Below, in pieces: positions 15,448 to 23,167 of a stretch of DNA of 26,785 nucleotides; position 1 is the first letter of the stretch, and each line of letters starts with the position of its first letter. A program made the translations under genes and the position numbers. The stretch spans positions 1 to 26,785 of the forward strand of contig JBOHRE010000044.1 of the NCBI GenBank assembly GCA_050732635.1, in the 5' to 3' direction. Source of the stretch: JBOHRE01 sp050732635 (GTDB lineage: Bacteria > Gemmatimonadota > Gemmatimonadetes > Longimicrobiales > RSA9). The notes beneath the pieces were generated by a model. It was not told the DNA's origin. It saw only the letters and a list, made by a program, of their open reading frames with translations, and searched no databases.

Positions 15448-17766
15448 ATGACACGTACGCCCCTCCTAGCGGTGGTCGTCGTTGCCGCCCTGCTCGTCGT
15501 GGCGGCGCTGGTGCTCGCCGTTCGCCGCGACGGTGAACCGCCGGGCTCGGCACGCATCGAGCTGCCGGCGCCGACGCCCCGTGTCCAAGATGGCGATATC
15601 GCCTTTGCGGATTTCGTGGGCGCTGAGACATGTGGCGAATGCCATAGCGCCCAATACGACGCCTGGCGCGGATCGACGCACGGGCGGGCCGGTTCGCTCC
15701 CGCCGGAGCCGGCGCAGGTGATTGCGGGGTTCGACGGTCGGCCGATTCGCTTCCGTGACGCGGTCGTCTACCCGCAGCGCCGAGGCGGCGAGTACGCGTT
15801 CCGCGTGGTCCGGCCGGATCTGACCGACGTCGTGCTTCGCGTCGACGGCGTAGTCGGAGGGGGACACATGATAGGCGGGGGGACACAGGGGTTCGTCACC
15901 CGCTCGGCGGACGGCACTGTTCGCTTCCTACCATTCGACTTCTCGCGCCACGCGGGCGTGTGGTTCTGCAACACGGTGACGCGTGCTGACAAGGGCTGGC
16001 AGCCGATTACCGACTCGATGGCGCTTGCAGACTGCGCCGACTGGCCGCCGGCCCGCGTCCTCGGCACCGACCCGCGCTTCTCGAACTGTCAGAACTGCCA
16101 CGGCAGCCAGATCGAGCTCGCCTTCGATACGGCCGCGGATCGGTACGTGACGCGGATCCAGAGCCTTGGTGTGAATTGCGAGTCCTGTCACGGTCCAGGC
16201 CGCGCTCACGTGAGCCTTGCGCGCTCGGGTGAACTCGCGAAGGCGACGGATCCTGCGATCCGCACCATGCACGCCCTGGATGATGATGCATCGCTGGAGG
16301 TGTGCTTCGAGTGTCACGCCCTCAAGGACGCGCTCATGCCCGGCTTCCTGCCGGGGCGGCCGCTCGCGGAATACTACAGTCTGAAGCTGCCGTTGCTCGG
16401 CGAGGCCGCACTGCACATCGATGGCCGCGTGAAAACGTTCGCGTATCAGGAGCAGCACCTCTACAGCGACTGCTATGTCAGCGGTTCAATGACATGTGTG
16501 GACTGTCACGAGCCGCATGGACAGCAATACCGCGACATCACGCACACGCCGCTGGAGGATCGCTTCAGCGACCAGCAATGTCTCGCGTGTCATGCCGCGA
16601 AAGCGGCCAATATCCCGTCGCATACGAAGCATGCGGAGGGATCGGCTGGAAGCCGCTGCGTCGCCTGTCATATGCCGTATCTCCAGGAGCAAGGGATCGG
16701 GCACGCGATCCGGTATGCGCGCTCCGACCACACGATCTCCGTGCCGCGCCCCGCCTATGACGAGGCCTTGGGCATCGAGAGCGCGTGCGCCCAATGCCAT
16801 GCGGATCGTTCTGTCGAGTGGCTGGCCGAGCAGACGCACGAGCTCTGGGGTGCTTTGAAGCCGCAGCCGCAGATCGTGGCGCAGACACTCGAGGCGAGCG
16901 ACGTCACCGATCTGCGTCGTGCCGCCGAGCTTCTGCTACACGCTGACGCGCGTAGCCCCGTCGCGCAATTCCGGGCGCTGGCCGAGTTCTACGAGCGATT
17001 TCTGACACCGGATATGCACGCTTTGGACACCGGGACGACGGGCTCGCTGGAGCGACTGGCGGGGAGCAGCGACGACGATCTGGCCGCGCTCGGCCTCGCC
17101 AGCTTGCACCTCGCTAACGGCGAGCGGGCAGACGTGCGGGCGTTCCTGGCCGATCGGCTGCGTACGCTCGGACCGCGGGAGCACAGGGTACGGCTGCGGT
17201 GGTCGACCATTCTCGGCTTCAGCGGTGACCGCTTCCGCCTGGACGGCGACACGCGGCGCGCGATCGCCGCGTATCAGAAAGCGCTGGAGATCCGCCCGGA
17301 TCACGCAGCGCTGCACCACAGCCTCGGATTGACGTACGCGGCTGGCGGCGATCCGCAACGCGCGCTCGAGGCGTACGGCCGCAGCTTGGAACTCGAACCC
17401 GATCAAGCACTGGTCTGGGTCAACGCGGGGATCGCGCTCAATGCGGCCGGTGATCAGGCCACGGCGCAGGACGCGTTCAGTCGCGCGATCGAGGTGAATC
17501 CCTGGGAACCGCTCGGCTACTTCAATCTCGCCAACGCACACCTCCGCGCCGGACGCAGCGGTGATGCGGTCCCGCTTTATGAAAAGGCGGCGCAGCTCGA
17601 CGCGTCCAACGCCAACGCTCACTTCTACCTGGCCCGGGCGCTGATTCTCACGGGCGAGTACGAGCGCGCACGAAACGCCGTGCGCAACGGACTGCATTTC
17701 GAGCCGTCCAACAGCACTGCACGCCAGATGTTGGCCGACCTCGAGGTCGCTCTGGAAGGTCGCTGA
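15448..17766 (+). CDS. Membrane-anchored octaheme c-type cytochrome with C-terminal TPR domain
   Basis: 772-residue protein. One N-terminal hydrophobic helix (about 5-25) anchors it or exports it to the periplasm. Eight CXXCH heme-c motifs follow, with Cys at 62, 214, 244, 286, 350, 378, 404 and 447; the spacing and the FADFVGAETCGECHSAQYDAW opening resemble the cytochrome c554 / multiheme nitrite-reductase superfamily. From about residue 600 onwards there are four to five TPR repeats (AIAAYQKALEIRPDHAALHH, ALEAYGRSLELEPDQALVW and so on) for protein binding. No catalytic CXXCK heme is seen, so an electron-transfer role is more likely than a NrfA-type reductase. It is divergent from menC, and no oxidase, quinol dehydrogenase or heme-lyase gene is adjacent. 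The redox partner is unknown. Confidence 0.88.
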   Translation: MTRTPLLAVVVVAALLVVAALVLAVRRDGEPPGSARIELPAPTPRVQDGDIAFADFVGAETCGECHSAQYDAWRGSTHGRAGSLPPEPAQVIAGFDGRPIRFRDAVVYPQRRGGEYAFRVVRPDLTDVVLRVDGVVGGGHMIGGGTQGFVTRSADGTVRFLPFDFSRHAGVWFCNTVTRADKGWQPITDSMALADCADWPPARVLGTDPRFSNCQNCHGSQIELAFDTAADRYVTRIQSLGVNCESCHGPGRAHVSLARSGELAKATDPAIRTMHALDDDASLEVCFECHALKDALMPGFLPGRPLAEYYSLKLPLLGEAALHIDGRVKTFAYQEQHLYSDCYVSGSMTCVDCHEPHGQQYRDITHTPLEDRFSDQQCLACHAAKAANIPSHTKHAEGSAGSRCVACHMPYLQEQGIGHAIRYARSDHTISVPRPAYDEALGIESACAQCHADRSVEWLAEQTHELWGALKPQPQIVAQTLEASDVTDLRRAAELLLHADARSPVAQFRALAEFYERFLTPDMHALDTGTTGSLERLAGSSDDDLAALGLASLHLANGERADVRAFLADRLRTLGPREHRVRLRWSTILGFSGDRFRLDGDTRRAIAAYQKALEIRPDHAALHHSLGLTYAAGGDPQRALEAYGRSLELEPDQALVWVNAGIALNAAGDQATAQDAFSRAIEVNPWEPLGYFNLANAHLRAGRSGDAVPLYEKAAQLDASNANAHFYLARALILTGEYERARNAVRNGLHFEPSNSTARQMLADLEVALEGR

Positions 17767-17884
17767 AGCGGCTGACGGATCGATGGAGCGGCGCGAAATG
17801 TAAGGTGCGGCGCCATTTATGAGTCTAAAGGGCACCCCGAAGAGAACGCTGGCGTCGCCCATGCTGTGACGGGGCGGTGGGCGG

Positions 17885-17914
17885 TTGCGGCATCCGAGTA
17901 CCACCCTGTAAGAT
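17885..17914 (+). promoter_or_regulatory. Candidate sigma70-type promoter for the TonB-dependent receptor
   Basis: TTGCGG (17885-17890), 18-base spacer, TAAGAT (17909-17914), about 115 bases before the ATG at 18030. Both hexamers match consensus at about four of six positions. The rest of the 263-bp spacer after the cytochrome gene shows nothing else. Confidence 0.35.
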
Positions 17915-18029
17915 CGGGGCCCGACTCGCTCGATTCCAGTCCCCTGTGCGGGGCGCACGGAGGCCGAGGGGCCGAACCAGCAGTTCCCGGATGCGATCCA
18001 GAATCAATCTGCAGGCGAGACGGCCGCGC

Positions 18030-20123
18030 ATGCGCTCACTCGGTCGGAACCCGTGCGTGCTCGCCATGGTGCTGCTCCTGCCGGACTCCACGGCCGCTCA
18101 GGTGCCACAGGACACCGCCCGCGGCGACACCCTCGCCGCGCAGGTCTACGAGCTCGAGGAGCTGAGCGTCGTCGTGCCCCGGCCGACCACGACGACGGGC
18201 GGCGCCAGCGCGGTCTCGGTGCAGATCGATTCGCTGCTGGTGCAGCCGGTGCCGACACTCGAGCAGGTGCTGCGGCGGCTACCACTGGTGCAGATCCGCA
18301 TCAATTCGCGCGGCGAGGCCCAGCCCGCGCTGCGCGGCTCGGAGGACCGCCAGGTCGCCGTCCTGGTGGATGGCATTCCGCTGACACTCGGCTGGGACCA
18401 TCGAACGGACCTGTCGGTCATTCCACTGACGGCGGCACGCCAGATCACGCTGATCCGCGGCCTGTCCTCGGTGCTGCACGGACCGAACGTCCTCGGCGGC
18501 GTGGTCGAGATCGATGTCGCGCGAGGCGCGGAGCGGCAGGCGGCGCCGGAGCCGCTCACGCTGAGCGGTGCGGTCGATCATCTGGGCGGACGCAGCATCG
18601 GTCTTACCGGCGGCACGCTGCTCGAGCGCCCGTCGGCCGACTGGATCGTGCGTGGCGGGCTCGGTTACCGCGGACAATCCGGCTTCGCGGTGAGCGATGA
18701 CGTCGTCCTGCCGCTGCAGTGCGTCGATGACTGCTGGGACTGGCGGCAGTTGCTGCGCGACGATGACGTGCGTCGCAACAGCGATGTGCTGCATGTCGAT
18801 GCGTTCGGCGCGGCGCGTTACCGATCGGACGGTGGGCGTTGGCTGTCGCTGGCCGCGTCGGGCTACACCACGGAGCGTGGCGTACCACCGGAGATCCACA
18901 CGCAGGAGCCGCGCTTCTGGCGGTATCCCGAGCAATCACGTGTGCTCGCGGCGCTGACCGGCGGCACCGGGCAGCGGCTGACGCCCTGGGGCGAGGGCGA
19001 TCTCGAGCTCAGCCTGGGCGTCGACCTCGGCCACACCCGCATCGACGCGTACGATGGACCGAGCTATGACCAGGTGGTCGGCGGTGAATCCGCGGACGAC
19101 CGAACCCTGACCCTGCGCTTCCTGGGCGACCACAGCATTCGCGGTACGGGCGAGCTGCGCGGCGCACTGACGCTCGCCGAAGTGTCGCGGGACGAGGTGC
19201 TGACGCCCGGTGGTGCCGACGTCTACCGGCAGCGGCTATGGAGCCTGGGCGCGGAGACCGAGTGGGCGCTCGGACGGCATGGACCGTCTGCCGCGACGCG
19301 GCTGAGCTTCGGCCTGGCCGTCGACGGCGCCGACACACCGGAGTCCGGCGACAAACCGCCGCTTGGCCGGCTCTGGGACTGGGGCGCGCGGCTCGGCGCG
19401 ACCGGCGCCATGGGGGATGGCGATCTGCTCCTCCACGCCGGCGTCAGTCGACGCGCTCGTTTCCCCGCGCTGCGGGAGCTGTACTCGGGCGCGCTCGGCC
19501 GGTTCGTGCCCAACCCGGCTCTGAAAGGGGAGGTGCTGGTGGGCGGCGAAGCTGGTCTTACGCTCCGTCGCCGGCGGCTCGAGCTGCAGGCCGTCGGCTT
19601 CCATCAGCAGCTACGCGACGCGATCGTGCGCACCGTGGTCGTACCGCCGGGAGGGGGCGGACCGAGGTTCATGCGCGTGAACCGGGACGAGATCCGCAGT
19701 ACCGGCCTCGAGCTGCTGGGTCTCTGGGCGACGTCGCCTCTATCGATCACGGGTGACCTGACGCTCCAGCGCGTGCGCATCCACGGCAGCGGCGTCAGCC
19801 AGGAGCCCGAGTATGAGCCGACGCTATTCGGCAAGCTGAGCGCGGACCTGCTGCTGCCCGCCGCGCTGCGCGGGAGCGCAGGCGTACGCTACACCGGCGA
19901 GCAGTTCTGCGTCGATCCGCAGGCCGCCGGTAGCCGCCAGACGATCGGCGCGAGCGGCCAGCTCGATATCGGCCTGCGCCGCGGCTTCGGCGCTCGGGCC
20001 GGGACGCTTGCCCGTGGGGAGATTGCATTGTTGGTGGACAATGCAACCGACGCGGTCGTGTACGACCAGTGCGGGCTGCCGCAGCCGGGACGCACGCTCC
20101 GGCTGCAGCTCCGGCTCTGGTGA
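18030..20123 (+). CDS. TonB-dependent outer-membrane receptor (non-SusC type)
   Basis: 697-residue receptor with the layout of siderophore or vitamin B12 receptors rather than SusC: there is no carboxypeptidase-regulatory domain. Signal peptide 1 to about 24 (ends STAAQ), TonB-box-like ELEELSVVV (41-49), plug about 60-166 (PTLEQVLRRLPLV, PALRGSEDRQVAVLVDGIPL, GPNVLGGVVEIDVARG), then a beta-barrel ending in aromatic Trp (LQLRLW). Cys231 and Cys235 (CVDDC) lie in an early loop; Cys627 and Cys681 in late ones. The frame is open upstream to 17877, but the ATG at 18030 is the one that begins a signal peptide; its ribosome site (GGCGAGA) is weak. Substrate unknown: no siderophore, cobalamin or metal-transport gene is adjacent. 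Confidence 0.88.
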   Translation: MRSLGRNPCVLAMVLLLPDSTAAQVPQDTARGDTLAAQVYELEELSVVVPRPTTTTGGASAVSVQIDSLLVQPVPTLEQVLRRLPLVQIRINSRGEAQPALRGSEDRQVAVLVDGIPLTLGWDHRTDLSVIPLTAARQITLIRGLSSVLHGPNVLGGVVEIDVARGAERQAAPEPLTLSGAVDHLGGRSIGLTGGTLLERPSADWIVRGGLGYRGQSGFAVSDDVVLPLQCVDDCWDWRQLLRDDDVRRNSDVLHVDAFGAARYRSDGGRWLSLAASGYTTERGVPPEIHTQEPRFWRYPEQSRVLAALTGGTGQRLTPWGEGDLELSLGVDLGHTRIDAYDGPSYDQVVGGESADDRTLTLRFLGDHSIRGTGELRGALTLAEVSRDEVLTPGGADVYRQRLWSLGAETEWALGRHGPSAATRLSFGLAVDGADTPESGDKPPLGRLWDWGARLGATGAMGDGDLLLHAGVSRRARFPALRELYSGALGRFVPNPALKGEVLVGGEAGLTLRRRRLELQAVGFHQQLRDAIVRTVVVPPGGGGPRFMRVNRDEIRSTGLELLGLWATSPLSITGDLTLQRVRIHGSGVSQEPEYEPTLFGKLSADLLLPAALRGSAGVRYTGEQFCVDPQAAGSRQTIGASGQLDIGLRRGFGARAGTLARGEIALLVDNATDAVVYDQCGLPQPGRTLRLQLRLW

Positions 20124-20125
20124 TC

Positions 20126-20240
20126 AACCGCAGAGTACGCAGAGGACGCGGAGAGTGATCGGCTGACCGGGCGTCCTTCGCGCCGGACACACATTTTGAA
20201 TTGTTTTAACTCGGCGGCCTCTGCGATCTCTGCGGTGGAT
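20126..20240. repeat. Dispersed imperfect inverted repeat, copy A
   Basis: A long-stem element in the 159-bp gap between the receptor and the first BNR gene. The left arm (20126-20153, AACCGCAGAGTACGCAGAGG and on) pairs with the right arm (20210-20237, ending CTCTGCGGTG) with about five mismatches in 28. Inside lie a small bulged hairpin (CCGG...CCGG around 20168-20187) and an AT-rich stretch (ATTTTGAATTGTTTTAA) that is unusual in this GC-rich DNA. A second copy occurs at 23001-23119. From memory, repeats of this CGCAGAG/CTCTGCG style are scattered through many bacterial genomes; their function is not established. Confidence 0.7.
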
Positions 20241-20282
20241 TCATCCCGGGCGGCCGTGGCACCCGACGAAAGGGAGTAAGAG

Positions 20283-22973
20283 ATGGGCCTCCAACGCGGG
20301 CTGCTGCTCCTGCTCGGTATCATCCTCGAGCCGACATTGCTGGGCGCCCAGGAGAGCGCCGAGCCGGCGCTGACCGAGGCGCTGCTGGAGCCGTTCCGTG
20401 CACGCCTGATCGGGCCGGCGAACCAGTCCGGTCGCGTTACTGCGTTGGCGGTGCCCGACAGCGCAGGGCACCGAACGATCTATGCCGGCTTCGCGACCGG
20501 GGGCGTCTTCAAGAGCGCGAACGCGGGCGTGACCTGGCAGCCGATCTTCGATGATGAAGCCTTCGGCAGTGTCGCGGAGGTGGCCGTGGCGCCGGCGGCG
20601 GCGAACGTGGTATGGGTCGGCACCGGCGAGCGGAACTCGCTGCGCTCGCAGGGCTGGGGCAATGGCGTCTACAAGTCGACGGATGGCGGTTCGAGCTGGA
20701 CGCACATGGGGCTCGACGACACGCGCGAGATCGGCCGCATCGCGATCGATCCGCGGGACAGCCAGGTCGTCTATGTCGCGGCGCTCGGGCACCTGTGGGG
20801 CGCGAACGCCGAGCGCGGCGTCTACAAGACCACGGACGGAGGCGAGAGCTGGGAGAAGGTGCTGTTCGTCAACGACACCACGGGCTTCATCGACGTCAAG
20901 CTACACCCGACGAACCCGGACGTCGTCTACGCCGCGGGCTGGCACCGGCTGCGCTGGGGCGGCGGCCGGATGGAAGGCGCGGGTGCGGGCAGCGGCATCT
21001 GGAAGAGCACCGATGCCGGTCGTAACTGGACGAGGCTGACGGATCCCGACCGTACGAACGGGTTGCCGAGTCGCTCGCTCGGCCGGGTCGGGCTCGGTGT
21101 CACAGCCGCAGCAGCGGACGTGATCTACGCGGTGATACAGGTCGCGCATAGCGCGCGTACCCCCACCATCAGCCCCGAGGGCGGACTCTTCCGGAGCGAC
21201 GATGCCGGTGACAGCTGGACGCGGGTGAACGACCTGAGCGCCGTGCCGGACTACTACTACAACGAGGTCTGGGTCGACCCGAGCGATGCCGATCGGCTGT
21301 GGCTCGCCGGCACGTTGCTGGGCTACTCGGAGGATGGCGGCCGGACCATCCGCAGCCAACGGCTAGAGCGCGTGCATGTCGATCACCACGCGATGTGGAT
21401 CGACCCGGACGATCCGCAGCACCTCGTGCTCGGCAATGACGGCGGCATCTACCAGAGCTATGACGGCGGTGACACGTGGCTGCACCACCCGCTTGCGACC
21501 GGCCAGTTCTACGAGGTGTCGGTCGACAGCACGAAGACGCCGTACCACGTCTGTGGCGGGTTGCAGGACAACGGCACCTGGTGCGGCCCGTCGCGGACGC
21601 GTGAGGAGCTGGGCATCACCGAGCACGACTGGTACACGATCTTCGGCGGCGACGGCTTCGTCTCGCACGTCTCGCCCGACAGCGCGCACATCCGCTACGC
21701 CGAATCGCAGTTCGGCAACATCTACCGGCTGAACACCGAGACCTGGGAGACGACGGCGCTCCAGCCGCACGCCGAGGATGCGGGGCCGGAAAGCGGCTAC
21801 GCGTTTCGCTGGGACTGGAACACGCCGTTCGTCATCTCGCACCACGACCCGACGGTGCTGTATCTGGGCGGCAACTTCCTGTTCCGTCTGACCGAGCGCG
21901 GCGACCGGTGGGAGATCCTGGGCCCCGACATGACGCGGCAGAACCGCGAGCGGCCGGAGCCGGTCACGTCGCACACGTCCTACGGCGCTCTGCACTCGAT
22001 CGCCGAGTCGCCGCTCGATCCGCAGATCATCTGGACCGGCTCCGACGACGGCCTGGTCTGGGTCACGGCGGACGGCGGCCGGACCTGGCAGAACCGCAGC
22101 GACCGCATCCCGGACGAGGCGGCGCGCCGCTGCTGGGTCAGCGAGATCGAGGCGTCCGTGCACGACCGGGCCACCGCTTTCGCCACATTCGACTGCCACA
22201 TGCGGGACGATTATCGGCCGTACGTCTATCACACGGACGACTTCGGCGAGAGCTGGACACGGCTGCAATCCGACCTGCCGGAGGACGCGGGAAGCTACGT
22301 GATCCGCGAGGATCCGGTGGATCCGAACGTGCTCTACCTCGGCAATGAGCGTGGCCTGTACGTCTCGACGAATGGTGGTGGCAGCTGGGCGAGAGCCAAG
22401 GCCGGGATACCGACCGCGCCCGTGCGCGACATGAATTTTGCGCCCGGCGGTACCGAGCTGGCCGTGGGCACGTATGGCCGCAGCATCTACCTTCTCGACA
22501 TCTCCGCGATCCGCGAGCTGACGCCCGCAACGCTCGCGCGCAGCGCACACCTGTTCGAGGTGCGCGATGCCCGGCGCTTCGAGCTGCGCGACACCTACGC
22601 GCCATTCGGCGACGCGCGCTTCACGGCGCCGAATCCGCCACAGACGGCCGTGATCGGCTATTACCTGAGGCAGGACGCAGGCGAGGACGTGCAGCTCACG
22701 ATCCGACGTTTGCCGGAGAGTGGTGACGGTGATGGCGACATCGCCCAGACACTCACCGGCTCGGGCCGGCCCGGCGTGCACCAGGTCACGTGGAATCTGG
22801 AGTTGCGCGAGCCCCGGGCGCGCGAGCTGGGCGCTCCGACCTCGCCCAACGAGTTGCGGCAGGCGCAGCCCGGCCGCTATTCCGTTACACTGCGCGTCGG
22901 TGACGAGAGTTTGACGGAGACGTTCGGCATCGAGGAACGGTGGTTCCCGGGCTCGCGTGGCCGCGTGCGTTAG
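20283..22973 (+). CDS. Exported BNR/Asp-box repeat protein (sortilin/Vps10-like beta-propeller), copy 1
   Basis: 896-residue secreted protein; signal peptide about 1-22 (LLGA before QES). At least ten Asp-box motifs of the S/T-x-D-x-G-x-x-W type are visible, including KSTDGGSSW, KTTDGGESW, KSTDAGRNW, QSYDGGDTW, VTADGGRTW and VSTNGGGSW, which build one or two beta-propellers. A segment HVCGGLQDNGTWC (Cys424 and Cys434) is shared with the paralog at 23168. The C-terminal part (about 760-890) looks like an Ig/FlgD-type sandwich (VTWNLELREP, PGRYSVTLRVGDESLTETF). AAGGGAG precedes the ATG. Relatives are often auto-annotated as glycosyl hydrolases because of the BNR repeats, but no sialidase active site (FRIP motif or nucleophile set) is seen, so enzymatic activity is not claimed. 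Confidence 0.88.
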   Translation: MGLQRGLLLLLGIILEPTLLGAQESAEPALTEALLEPFRARLIGPANQSGRVTALAVPDSAGHRTIYAGFATGGVFKSANAGVTWQPIFDDEAFGSVAEVAVAPAAANVVWVGTGERNSLRSQGWGNGVYKSTDGGSSWTHMGLDDTREIGRIAIDPRDSQVVYVAALGHLWGANAERGVYKTTDGGESWEKVLFVNDTTGFIDVKLHPTNPDVVYAAGWHRLRWGGGRMEGAGAGSGIWKSTDAGRNWTRLTDPDRTNGLPSRSLGRVGLGVTAAAADVIYAVIQVAHSARTPTISPEGGLFRSDDAGDSWTRVNDLSAVPDYYYNEVWVDPSDADRLWLAGTLLGYSEDGGRTIRSQRLERVHVDHHAMWIDPDDPQHLVLGNDGGIYQSYDGGDTWLHHPLATGQFYEVSVDSTKTPYHVCGGLQDNGTWCGPSRTREELGITEHDWYTIFGGDGFVSHVSPDSAHIRYAESQFGNIYRLNTETWETTALQPHAEDAGPESGYAFRWDWNTPFVISHHDPTVLYLGGNFLFRLTERGDRWEILGPDMTRQNRERPEPVTSHTSYGALHSIAESPLDPQIIWTGSDDGLVWVTADGGRTWQNRSDRIPDEAARRCWVSEIEASVHDRATAFATFDCHMRDDYRPYVYHTDDFGESWTRLQSDLPEDAGSYVIREDPVDPNVLYLGNERGLYVSTNGGGSWARAKAGIPTAPVRDMNFAPGGTELAVGTYGRSIYLLDISAIRELTPATLARSAHLFEVRDARRFELRDTYAPFGDARFTAPNPPQTAVIGYYLRQDAGEDVQLTIRRLPESGDGDGDIAQTLTGSGRPGVHQVTWNLELREPRARELGAPTSPNELRQAQPGRYSVTLRVGDESLTETFGIEERWFPGSRGRVR

Positions 22974-23000
22974 CGGTACGGGAGAGCGCGGAGGACTCTC

Positions 23001-23119
23001 ACACGGGGCACGCAGAGGACGCGGAGGTTGCTCGCGGCCGCGAGCGATCGTTGCAGCGATGCCAACATCATTTTTTGTTGTTGTTTTACTCCGCGAGCTC
23101 TGCGGGCTCTGCGGTTGAT
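23001..23119. repeat. Dispersed imperfect inverted repeat, copy B
   Basis: The same element as at 20126, in the 194-bp gap between the two BNR genes. The left arm includes CACGCAGAGGACGCGGAG (23009-23026) and the right arm CTCCGCGAGCTCTGCGGGCT and on (23089-23119). The right arm plus the T-rich block in front of it (TTTTTTGTTGTTGTTTTACTC) aligns closely with copy A. The interior differs: it carries a perfect 16-base palindrome GCTCGCGGCCGCGAGC at 23030-23045. The element ends about 50 bases before the ATG at 23168. Confidence 0.7.
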
Positions 23120-23167
23120 CGTTGGGCGAGGGACACCGGAACACCGGAACACGAAGGAGATACTCGT

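Noticed and set aside
17877..18029. Upstream extension of the TonB-dependent receptor
   Set aside because: Arg-rich and not signal-like, and it overlaps the candidate promoter; the ATG at 18030 begins the signal peptide.
20126..23119. CRISPR array from the repeated CGCAGAG words
   Set aside because: Only two copies 2.9 kb apart with internal dyad arms; no regular spacer-repeat pattern and no cas genes.
21363..23144. 593-codon minus-strand frame opposite the first BNR gene
   Set aside because: Starts inside inverted repeat copy B; its N-terminal residues are translated repeat sequence of a kind that often yields spurious ORFs.
22940..23167. Upstream extension of BNR copy 2
   Set aside because: Overlaps the end of copy 1 and crosses the inverted repeat; the ATG at 23168 has a ribosome site and signal peptide.
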